Shown here one piece after another: positions 52,109 to 60,129 of a stretch of 64,000 bases of DNA. Location of the stretch: contig NZ_CP108784.1 of the NCBI RefSeq assembly GCF_045207655.1, forward strand, positions 6,696,001 through 6,760,000, in the 5' to 3' direction. Made by a program: the position numbers and the translations under genes. The notes beneath the pieces were generated by a model. It worked only from the letters and a program-made list of their open reading frames with translations, made no database searches and was not told the origin of the DNA. Position 1 is the stretch's first letter. Every line of letters begins with the position of its first letter. This DNA is from Embleya sp045207655. Lineage in GTDB: Bacteria > Actinomycetota > Actinomycetes > Streptomycetales > Streptomycetaceae.

Positions 52109-52163
52109 GACGAGGAATGAGGCGGTGCCCCGAGTAGTGGGGGGCACCGCCTCATTCCTCGTC
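52109..52163. terminator. Very strong bidirectional terminator
   Basis: Arms at 52109-52131 and 52141-52163 are complementary over 23 bases without a mismatch (the inner part reads GGCGGTGCCCC / GGGGCACCGCC) around a nine-base loop. It separates the convergent secreted-protein gene and MORC/Z1 operon and ends 24 bases from the Z1 stop. Confidence 0.85.
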
Positions 52164-52186
52164 ACACCACGCGGTGACGGTGACGG

Positions 52187-55102
52187 TCAGGCCGGGGTCG
52201 TCACGATCGCGGCCGCGGCTCGGGAGGAGTCCCTGGCGCGGAAGGCGACCAGGCGGCGGTCGGCGGAGATCGCGGTGCTGGGCGGGACCAGGGCGAAGGC
52301 CATGACGAGCTCGTTTTGATCGGGCTCCATGGTCGGGTACATCAGCAGGCAACCGCGTCGGGGTGCGGCGAGGCCGTCCGCGACGGGGTCACCGATGGAG
52401 GGATCGGTGCCCACGATTCGCCGGGCGGCATAGCGGTGCGGCGGGAAGCTCACCTGGGTGAATCGTTTGCCTTCGCGGCGACGACGGCTCACCACATCGA
52501 GTGGGCCGAACCCGTGCAGGGTCACCGGATCCAGGTTGGGTGTCTGCAATTGGGGGGCGATCACGACCCAGTCCTCGATCTTCGCGGCGATCTCCGGATT
52601 CTCCAGGTAGGCGAGATCGGGGCGGAACTGACCGGGCTCCGACCAGCGCAACTCACGGAGCACCGACAGCAGTCGGCCGTGTCCGAGCCGCCCGATGTAG
52701 GTGGGGAAGCGGAGCAGTCGATCCTCCACCGGGTAGGCGAGTTCGGTGCGTTCCAGCGCCAGTGCCGCGATCACCGGCTCGAACCGCTCGACGTTGTGCC
52801 GCAAGTCGACCTGCTTGGTGGGGTAGGCCGAACGCTCCACCCACAACCCCGGCGAACGGGTCTCCACCAGCTCGGCGTTGAACATCTTGTTGCGCGCCGT
52901 CGGCTTGAGCCACGGCAGCCGCTGGGTGACCAGCGGCGGGATCTGTGCCGGGGTCACCTGCGGTGCCCCGTCGACGAGTTCGGCGTACAGCCGGAGCTGG
53001 TCGCGGAACTCCTCCTCGTCCCGGCAGATCGCCTCGAACGCCTCGTACAGGTCGCCGTTGCTCCCGCCCTCGTCCCGGCCGATGTAAAGCCGAACCAGGT
53101 CGCGGTAGTTCTTCCGGAAGCCGAACCAGCGCCCCATCTGCATGAGCGTGTCGGCGGCGAGCGTCTTGCGGCGGTAGTAGGACACGGTCAGGCCCTCGAT
53201 GGTGAAGCCGCGCGAGAGCTTGGCGCCGCCGACCAGGATCCGCCAGACCTTCTGCCGGTCGAAGTCGGCGGTGCGCTGCTCGATCTCCTTGTCACCGTTG
53301 ATCACCACGACCGGGCTGCCGATCGAGTCCTCGATCCGCATCGCGGCGATGCCGATGTACGGCGCGATGTCGGCGTAGGAGCCCGGGATCGCCGCACCCG
53401 CCGCGTGTGCCTCGCTGACCGGCCGCACGTCCTGCTCGTAGAGCTGCCGCAGCCGCGCCTGCGCGCCGGAGCCCAGGTAGCCCGCGCGCCGCCAGATCGC
53501 GTTGATCGCCGCGGCCTGGTCCCGGTGTACGTGCGTCTTCACCGACTCGTGCACGAGCATGGTGTGGTGCCGGAAGTGGTCGGCGCCCAGGCCGTGGTCC
53601 TCCCGGAACAGCTTGATCGCGCCGGTCAGCACGAACATGTCGATCGCCGTGCCCAGGTCCGTGTCGTCGTCATCGTGCAGCGGCCGGACCGAGCGCACGT
53701 GGGCGAGGCCGGCCGAGTTGGCCACCGTGCGCTCGTCCGCCGGAATCGTGGAGTCGATGTCGTGGAAGTCGGCGACGCCCATATAGCCGTCCGGACGGTC
53801 CAGCGAGATCACGAAGTCCTTGGGGAAGATGTCCTCGGCGTCGGCGGGGTCGATGAACACGTTCGCGAACGGGGTCGCCGTGTAGCCGATGTACTGGGCG
53901 CGCGGCAACATTCCGAGCAGTTCCGAGATGATCCCGTTGATCGCGGTGCGCTGGACCTGGTCCTGTGTCCACTTCCTGGGATCGGAGGTGTTCACCGAGG
54001 CCTGGTCGGACTCGTCGTCGATGATCAAAGTCGGGATCTCGCCGCGTTCGGTCTTGATCCGACCGAGGTCCTTGACCAGCTTCTTGAGGACCGAAGCGTT
54101 CTTCTTGACCACCATCAGCCGGGCCGAGCTGCGGTGCAGGTTCTCCGGCGCGTACAGCGGGGTGAAGCGGTCGGCCTTCTCGAACTCCAGCGCGCTGAGT
54201 CCCTGGCGCAGCGCCTGGTAGTCGTCCTGATGCCGGGTCAGCCGGACGATGTCGAAGCCGCCCAGCCGGGACGGCAGCGCGCCGTGGCGCAGGAATCCGC
54301 CGTCCAGCCGGTCCCGGTCGTCCAGGTAGTCGTAGTCGCGGAACGTGAGGGTGCCCGAATCCGGGTCCTGGCCGTAGTAGATGTTCTCGACGCCGACCAG
54401 CTCCATGTCCAGTCGGCGCTGGGTCTGCGCGCGCAGCGCCTCGATGGTGCCGGTGAGCACGATCACCAGGCGATAGCCGGCATCGATGGCCTTCGCGATG
54501 ACGCCGGTGAAGTTGGCGGTCTTGCCGCTCTGTACGTAGCCGACCACCAAGCCCTTGGACTGGTAGGGCTGTTCGCAGGTGGGGTCGGCCAACCGTTCGA
54601 CCACACGGGTGGTGTTGCGATCGAGTGCGGTCACCGACTCGGGGGCCCACCTCTTGTCCAAGAGCGCCTCCCGGTAGGCGTTCCAGTAGTGGCTGTGGTG
54701 TCGGGCCACCTCCTCGGTGTACCAGGGATCCCAGCCGTCCTCGGAGATCACCACCGCGCCGGACCCGCGGGCGAACGGCGCTCGCCGGTCCAGCAGATCA
54801 CGGGTCGCGACGGCCAGGCCGAGTGCTTCGTACGTCGCGGCCCGGCGTTGCTCGGTGTTCGGCGGGGTGGCTCCGTCGGCGAAGTCCCAACGACTGAGCC
54901 GGTCCCGCCACAGGATGAGCAGCGCGTCGTCGGGGTGCGCGTGGTGCAGACGCCGGCGCAGCGCCGATTCGCCGAGATCGGGGAGCGGACCACCATGGTC
55001 TTCGGCCTGGTAGGCGAGCGCCTTGAACAGGTTCTTGGGCCCGGCGGCCATCCCGCCGAAGGCCGCCCGGTGCAGCGCCAGGAGCGCGAGGTCTTCGGTC
55101 AC
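52187..55102 (-). CDS. Z1 domain ATPase/helicase-like protein of a restriction cassette
   Basis: A 971-residue protein. The ATPase core shows Walker A GYVQSGKT (188-195) with VGYVQSGKTANFTGVIAKA around it, Walker B/DEAD-like LIIDDESD (359-366), and QYIGYTATPFANVFID as a motif III-like block. The Z1 domain follows (GGAKLSRGFTIEGLTVSYY, MGRWFGFRKNYRDLVRLY). It is probably a DNA translocase for restriction, cytoplasmic. The GTG at 55102 overlaps the nuclease stop. It is the last gene of the operon. Z1 proteins of this type are known beside MORC-like ATPases, DUF4420 nucleases, C5 methylases and Vsr. Confidence 0.9.
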   Translation of the reverse strand: MTEDLALLALHRAAFGGMAAGPKNLFKALAYQAEDHGGPLPDLGESALRRRLHHAHPDDALLILWRDRLSRWDFADGATPPNTEQRRAATYEALGLAVATRDLLDRRAPFARGSGAVVISEDGWDPWYTEEVARHHSHYWNAYREALLDKRWAPESVTALDRNTTRVVERLADPTCEQPYQSKGLVVGYVQSGKTANFTGVIAKAIDAGYRLVIVLTGTIEALRAQTQRRLDMELVGVENIYYGQDPDSGTLTFRDYDYLDDRDRLDGGFLRHGALPSRLGGFDIVRLTRHQDDYQALRQGLSALEFEKADRFTPLYAPENLHRSSARLMVVKKNASVLKKLVKDLGRIKTERGEIPTLIIDDESDQASVNTSDPRKWTQDQVQRTAINGIISELLGMLPRAQYIGYTATPFANVFIDPADAEDIFPKDFVISLDRPDGYMGVADFHDIDSTIPADERTVANSAGLAHVRSVRPLHDDDDTDLGTAIDMFVLTGAIKLFREDHGLGADHFRHHTMLVHESVKTHVHRDQAAAINAIWRRAGYLGSGAQARLRQLYEQDVRPVSEAHAAGAAIPGSYADIAPYIGIAAMRIEDSIGSPVVVINGDKEIEQRTADFDRQKVWRILVGGAKLSRGFTIEGLTVSYYRRKTLAADTLMQMGRWFGFRKNYRDLVRLYIGRDEGGSNGDLYEAFEAICRDEEEFRDQLRLYAELVDGAPQVTPAQIPPLVTQRLPWLKPTARNKMFNAELVETRSPGLWVERSAYPTKQVDLRHNVERFEPVIAALALERTELAYPVEDRLLRFPTYIGRLGHGRLLSVLRELRWSEPGQFRPDLAYLENPEIAAKIEDWVVIAPQLQTPNLDPVTLHGFGPLDVVSRRRREGKRFTQVSFPPHRYAARRIVGTDPSIGDPVADGLAAPRRGCLLMYPTMEPDQNELVMAFALVPPSTAISADRRLVAFRARDSSRAAAAIVTTPA

Positions 55103-56154
55103 CGGGGTTCGTCCTTCGGGGAGTTCGGCTCGGAGAGATCCGACGCGACGTCGGGCGGGAGGGTGCGCGCCGGGTCGACGATGTGGTCCAGCCCGTCGGG
55201 AGACGGCGCGATCGAGGGAATCAGGTCGGCGACGTCGATGCGGTAGTCGACGTCGACGATGCGCACCACCAAGGACTCGGGCAGCGGCGCGAGGATGCTC
55301 CCGGTCAGCCGAGGGAAGCCCGCGTCGACGGGGAACGCCAGTGGCGCGCCACTGGGTGCCCAGCGATGCTCGCGCGGGATCGCGTGCTCGTTTCCGGTGA
55401 CCAGCTTCAGCCGGGTGTCGAAATCGTCCAGGGCCCCGGGGGCTTGCACGCGCAGCGTCGAGCGGATGCCCTCGATCAGGCCGAGCACCGTTCGTCCGGC
55501 GTCGCTCTCGTCGAGCACGTGCGAGACGAACCACAGCGGTCGGTCCGGGTGCGGCGTGAGCTGGTTCAGGCCGTGGATCGTGTGCACCCGGGGCGGTCCG
55601 GCGACGGTCTTGACCTCGATGTCGTAGGGGCCGACGGTGAAGTCGTGGTCGGTGCACGTGGGGTGTTGCCACGCGTCGATGGCCGCGTGCCACCCTCTGG
55701 CCGTCGACAGCCCGACCAGCGTGAGGAGTTCGCCGAACAGGCCGATCTCCGCCTCCAGCGACATCCGCCGCCCCGGAGCCAACAGCCGGCGCCACGCCAG
55801 CACCGTGGTCTGCACCGCCACGACCGGCGCCGTGCCCTCCTCCTGGATGCGATTCGCGATCTCGCAACACACGATGTGGAACTCGCGGAGCAGGTCGACA
55901 CGTTCGATGAAGACCTGGAGGAACTGCTCGCCCCCGTCCAGGACGCACACCGCCCGGATGCCCTGCATGCCCAGCCGAGGCGCCTTGCTGCCGAGTGCGA
56001 CCGGGATGCGCAGCGCCGGTCGCAGGCCGCCCGCCTCCAGGCGCCAGAACAGCGGTGGGTCGCCCTCGATCGGGATCAGCATCGGCATGCGGCTGTCGAG
56101 ATGGTCGCGCAGCGCGTCGCAACTCAGGTGCCTGCTGCGGTGGCCCGCGCTCAC
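55099..56154 (-). CDS. DUF4420 PD-(D/E)XK nuclease-like protein
   Basis: A 351-residue member of the 'PD-(D/E)XK motif protein' family. GLFGELLTLVGLS (about 138-150) provides the early acidic residue and HDFTVGPYDIEVKTVAG (170-186) the D...ExK active site. It is therefore the likely DNA-cutting component of the cassette. The GTG at 56154 overlaps the MORC-like stop, and its own stop overlaps the Z1 start. Nuclease activity is inferred from the motif; the target DNA is unknown. Confidence 0.88.
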   Translation of the reverse strand: MSAGHRSRHLSCDALRDHLDSRMPMLIPIEGDPPLFWRLEAGGLRPALRIPVALGSKAPRLGMQGIRAVCVLDGGEQFLQVFIERVDLLREFHIVCCEIANRIQEEGTAPVVAVQTTVLAWRRLLAPGRRMSLEAEIGLFGELLTLVGLSTARGWHAAIDAWQHPTCTDHDFTVGPYDIEVKTVAGPPRVHTIHGLNQLTPHPDRPLWFVSHVLDESDAGRTVLGLIEGIRSTLRVQAPGALDDFDTRLKLVTGNEHAIPREHRWAPSGAPLAFPVDAGFPRLTGSILAPLPESLVVRIVDVDYRIDVADLIPSIAPSPDGLDHIVDPARTLPPDVASDLSEPNSPKDEPR

Positions 56155-57680
56155 GAGGTGCCCTCGGCCTCGTACTTCGCGGTCTCGCTCTTGACCGCGG
56201 TCAACAGCAGCGACTGCCACAGGTCCAGGTTGTCCTTGACCCGGGGACCCATCCGCTCACCCGTGAACGCCTCGTTCATCAGCAGGTACAGCAGCGTCTT
56301 GAGCACCGGCACGTCGTTGAGGCCGGCGCGTCGGCCGCCGAGCAGCGCGGCGCGGAACTGCTTGTTCAGCGACAGCCGGCGCTCCTCCCGGTCGATCGCG
56401 AAGAACACGTCCCCGCCGAGCGGCACCCAGCGCACCTCGATCGGCTCCTCGCCGGGCACGAACGGGAGTTCCTCCTCGATCGCGGTGCGCAACTCCGGGG
56501 CGAAGCCCTTGCCGGGCGGCAGCACGGCCTTGCGCTCGCGGGTGGTGGTGCGGGCCTGCCGGTACGCCCCCTCGGCGTCCTTCAGGTAGTCCAGGAAGCC
56601 GCGCCCGTCCTGGTCGGTCGCGCGTTCGACCGCGTCGACGAAGCCCGGGATCGGCTGGAGTTCGGCCTTCTTGACGGTGAGTCCGAACGCGTGTTCCGAG
56701 TCGGCCGGCAGGTCGAACGCGATCCGGGCCAGGGACAGATGTTGCTCGCCCTGACGCAGGCCGTGCCAGCCGCCGGCCTGGACCAGCCGGTCGTTGCGGT
56801 ACGCGTACAGCCCCTGGCGGACCAGGATGCCGCCGGGGAGGCGGAACTGTTCGGCGTTCGAGCGCGGCGTCCACACGTGCGCGGTCAGCTCAAGTGGCCC
56901 CACCCCGTCCAGCGTGGTGGTGAACACGCGTGGATAGCCCGGCAGTCCGGAGATCGGGTAGTCGAACGGGTCCACCGCCTGCACCGACCAGGTCATCGGC
57001 GGCGTCGCGTCGTCGAGGCCGGAGACCGCGATGGTGATCCGGATCCGGCCGTCGGCGAGGAAACGATGCAGGTGTAGGCCGAGGTGGTCGGCCAGCGACC
57101 GCATGGTCTTGGTGAGATAGATGTCGGTCTGCCCGGCGTCGCCGCGCGCGGGGAAGTCGCGGACGCCGTCCCAGCGCACCGCCGTGCCGTTCCACACCAC
57201 GTACTCGTCGTACAGATCCAGGAAGCGCTTGGCGAACTCGAGCTCGACGATGTCGCACTGGAAGCTCTCCTGAGCGTGTTCGGTCCGCCAGCGGCGGCCG
57301 ACCGTACCGGCCCGCTTGGCCCGGCTGATCACGGTGACGCTGTCGGCGTGGCTGAAGGACGCGGCCTTGAGGCCCATGCCGAACATGCCGAGCGCTTGTT
57401 CGCCGTACGCGCGCCGCTTGCCCACGGTCATCGCGGTATCCAACTCGGACTCGGTCATCCCGCGCCCGTTGTCCACGACGACCAGCGAGGTCAACAGGTC
57501 GCCGCTGCGCTGGAAGTGCACGACGACATCGGAGGCGCCGGCGTCGATCGAGTTGTCCACCAGGTCGGCCACCGCCTCCTCGAAGCGGTAGCCCTGACTG
57601 GCGAGTCCCTTGATGTACCCGGGATCCGGAGGCAGGTGCTTGCTGCCGCTCGTAGGTACGTCGAAACGCCAGTCGTCCAT
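56151..57680 (-). CDS. MutL/MORC-like GHKL ATPase
   Basis: A 509-residue ATPase, first gene of the cassette. The GHKL nucleotide site is complete: N-box FEEAVADLVDNSIDAGA (33-49), G1 DNGRGM (70-75) and G2 GMFGMGLKAAS (98-108). A later S5-like and a unique C-terminal region follow. Relatives act as ATP-gated DNA clamps; in bacteria this type is linked to restriction-modification islands. ATG 57680 with an AGGGG site upstream is preferred over 57701. About 210 bases separate it from the CYTH-CHAD gene, enough for its own promoter. Confidence 0.9.
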   Translation of the reverse strand: MDDWRFDVPTSGSKHLPPDPGYIKGLASQGYRFEEAVADLVDNSIDAGASDVVVHFQRSGDLLTSLVVVDNGRGMTESELDTAMTVGKRRAYGEQALGMFGMGLKAASFSHADSVTVISRAKRAGTVGRRWRTEHAQESFQCDIVELEFAKRFLDLYDEYVVWNGTAVRWDGVRDFPARGDAGQTDIYLTKTMRSLADHLGLHLHRFLADGRIRITIAVSGLDDATPPMTWSVQAVDPFDYPISGLPGYPRVFTTTLDGVGPLELTAHVWTPRSNAEQFRLPGGILVRQGLYAYRNDRLVQAGGWHGLRQGEQHLSLARIAFDLPADSEHAFGLTVKKAELQPIPGFVDAVERATDQDGRGFLDYLKDAEGAYRQARTTTRERKAVLPPGKGFAPELRTAIEEELPFVPGEEPIEVRWVPLGGDVFFAIDREERRLSLNKQFRAALLGGRRAGLNDVPVLKTLLYLLMNEAFTGERMGPRVKDNLDLWQSLLLTAVKSETAKYEAEGTS

Positions 57681-57891
57681 GCCCACCCCTGGATCCCACA
57701 CCCTCGGTGCGCGCAGTCACGCGCCCGCCCCCACTTGCGCCGGTCCGACCGTAGCGGTTGGCCCGGCAACCCAAAAGCGGAACGGCGGACTCGTGACTTC
57801 CGCAGCGCTCGATCACGCCGGGGGAACAGGGGAGGGGAACGGGGAGGGCAGGAATCGGGAGGGTGGGGGAACGGGAGGGTGGGGAGCGGGG

Positions 57892-59418
57892 TTACAGACC
57901 CCGGCGCAGCCGCGGGCGGGCGAAGTCGGCCCACTGGGCCGGGAACTCGGCCTCGACCCGCCGGGCCAGCGCGATCTCCTGGCCGTACAGCAGGCCCCAC
58001 GTGAAGGAGCTCTCGCCCGCGCCGTGTGCCGCGATGGCCAGCCGACGCAGCGCCTTGCGGGTCTGCACGCTGTCCTGGTGCGTGCCGAGCAGGCTCTGCA
58101 GCCCCTTGGCTCGTTTGGTGAGCCGTTTGGCGGGCTTGCCCAGTGCCGGGCGGGTGGCCTCGCCGGCGTAGCGGACCCGTTTCGCGGCCTTGCGCACCTC
58201 GTGCAGTGCGGTGTCGCGGGCCCGGCCGGTGGGCGAGCGCAGCGCGACCCGGGCACGCCGGGAGATCCGCCGATCGCTGCGGAGCAGGGCCGCCGTGACC
58301 GGGCGGCGGGCCGGTTGGCTTGCCTTGACCGTGAACGGTGGCCTCGCGATCAGGGCGTCCAGTGCGTCCAGCAGGGCGAAGTAGCGGGCGCCGTCGAGTT
58401 CGGCGAGGACGCGGACCCGGGCCTCGGTACGCCCACGCGCGTCCCAGGCGGTCAAGCGGGCCTCGACCGGACCGAGCACCGCCTCGGCGGGCAGCGCGGC
58501 GATCCGCTCGCGCAGTCGCTCGGCGAGCACCTCCTGATCCCGAACCCGACCCAACTCCGCCGCGAGCCACTTGAGTTCCGCGCCCAGGATCCCGGTCACC
58601 CGCTCGTCCAGCACCCGCGCGAAGACCCGGAACGCGCTGCGCAGCCGCCGGGTGGCGACCCGCATCCTGTGCACCGAATCCGGCTCGTCGAGGCGGACCA
58701 GGGGGTCGTACGCGAGCAGCGTGTCGACCTGTTCCCGAACGTAGTCCAGCGCCACCGCGCCGGCGCTGTCCGCGCGCGGCTTCGCGACCCGGCGTTCCGG
58801 CCGCAGACCCGCCTCGGCCAGCGCGTGCCCGAGCTTGGAGGGGGCCGCCGAGCGGCGCCAACCGCCCTTGGCCAGTCGCCGGTCCAGCGCGTCCAACAAC
58901 GCGGGCTCGCCGTCCACCAGTTCGACCTCGACCTCGGACCAGGACGTGCTGCCGGGCCTCGGCCCGACGAACACGTCGGCGGTCACCGCGTCGCGCGCGA
59001 TCTCGGCGAGCGTGGGCCCGCCCGCACGGGCGACGCGCACCTCGCGCACGGTCCGCAAGCGCACCACCGGAACCGGCTCGGTCCCGCGCGTGTACGCCCG
59101 GATGCGCACCGCGAGTTCGGCCGGCAGCACCCGCTCGGACGCGCCGAGCGGCACCCGTACCTCGTCCCGCGTGTCCACCCCGGCGGGCAACTTCAGATGC
59201 CACCCGGCATCCGCGCCGCCGGTCCGCCGCCGCAGCGTGATCCCGCGCGCGGCCAGCGCCAGGCCGGGCGTGTCGAAGTACATCGCGTCCAGCTCGACGG
59301 TCTCGCCGACCTCGACCCGCACCCCGTCCGGCATCCCGGCGAAGTCCGGCACGCCCACCCCGTCCGGCGCGACATACTTGCGCTCGACCTCACGCACGAC
59401 TTCTGCCATGGCACGCAC
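57892..59418 (-). CDS. CYTH-CHAD domain protein
   Basis: A 508-residue fusion. The CYTH part (about 1-210) opens EVVREVERKYV, containing the ExExK motif of triphosphate tunnel metalloenzymes, and has alternating Arg/Lys and Glu strands. The CHAD part (about 220-505) is helical with conserved His (SVHRMRVATRRLRSAFRVF; LHEVRKAAKRVRY) and binds polyphosphate. It likely hydrolyses or senses inorganic polyphosphate in the cytoplasm. GTG 59418 is favoured by GAGG six bases upstream; ATG 59409 is possible. Confidence 0.92.
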   Translation of the reverse strand: MRAMAEVVREVERKYVAPDGVGVPDFAGMPDGVRVEVGETVELDAMYFDTPGLALAARGITLRRRTGGADAGWHLKLPAGVDTRDEVRVPLGASERVLPAELAVRIRAYTRGTEPVPVVRLRTVREVRVARAGGPTLAEIARDAVTADVFVGPRPGSTSWSEVEVELVDGEPALLDALDRRLAKGGWRRSAAPSKLGHALAEAGLRPERRVAKPRADSAGAVALDYVREQVDTLLAYDPLVRLDEPDSVHRMRVATRRLRSAFRVFARVLDERVTGILGAELKWLAAELGRVRDQEVLAERLRERIAALPAEAVLGPVEARLTAWDARGRTEARVRVLAELDGARYFALLDALDALIARPPFTVKASQPARRPVTAALLRSDRRISRRARVALRSPTGRARDTALHEVRKAAKRVRYAGEATRPALGKPAKRLTKRAKGLQSLLGTHQDSVQTRKALRRLAIAAHGAGESSFTWGLLYGQEIALARRVEAEFPAQWADFARPRLRRGL

Positions 59419-59572
59419 CTGCTTCCTCGGGGCGTCGCGAGGGTCTCGACCCGGGTGGGCGAGGGATCCTCGGGGGCGGATGGTCGACAGGTCCCGGACC
59501 GGAGTTCGCCGACCGGGCTCGCGGATACCTGTGCCCGATTCCGCCGGCCCGACACGGGTGATCGGCGCGGGT

Positions 59573-59989
59573 TCAGTCCTCGAACGTCCAGGCGAACATG
59601 ACGTGGTCGGACTCGGTGTCGGCGGCGGCGGAGCGGTAGGTCGCGACGGCGGCCTCGTTTTCGCGGTCGGTGAGCACCCACATGCCGTAGCAGCCGCGTT
59701 TGCGGGCCAACTCGGCCAGGGCCTCGGTGAGTGCGCGGCCGATGCCGTGGCGCTGGTGGTCGTCGGCGACGGCCAGTTCGTACAGGAACATCTCGGTGCC
59801 CTTGTCCGGGTGCGTCGTCTCGACGCCGGTGACCATCCCGACCGGGGTGGCGCCCACGTAGGCCAGCAGGATGTGATGCCCCGCCTCGCCCAGGAAGCGG
59901 GCCGCCCAGTCCGGGCGTACCGGGTCGTCGAAGAGGTCCCCGGCCGCGATCACGTCCGCCACCGTCGTCACACGCCGAATAGTCGCCAC
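59573..59989 (-). CDS. GNAT acetyltransferase, AAC(3)-I-like
   Basis: A 138-residue GNAT enzyme. FLYELAVADDHQRHGIGRALTEAL is motif A for acetyl-CoA (Q-x2-G-I-G), and GCYGMWVLTDRENEAAVATYRSAAA follows. Overall it resembles the gentamicin 3-N-acetyltransferase (AAC(3)-I) branch, but substrate and resistance cannot be concluded. GTG 59989 with GGA seven bases upstream is the chosen start; other GTGs lie a few codons upstream. Confidence 0.75.
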   Translation of the reverse strand: MATIRRVTTVADVIAAGDLFDDPVRPDWAARFLGEAGHHILLAYVGATPVGMVTGVETTHPDKGTEMFLYELAVADDHQRHGIGRALTEALAELARKRGCYGMWVLTDRENEAAVATYRSAAADTESDHVMFAWTFED

Positions 59990-60129
59990 ATTCGTATCCA
60001 CGACGACATTCAACGAGATTCGGACCCGTTCCAGAAGCCGTGACAGGCAATGGACATCCCATGGTTGGGGCGGAGAGAGGGTGACTTCAGGAGGAATGGC
60101 ACGGTTTGACGCGGGTCGGCTTTGCCCGC

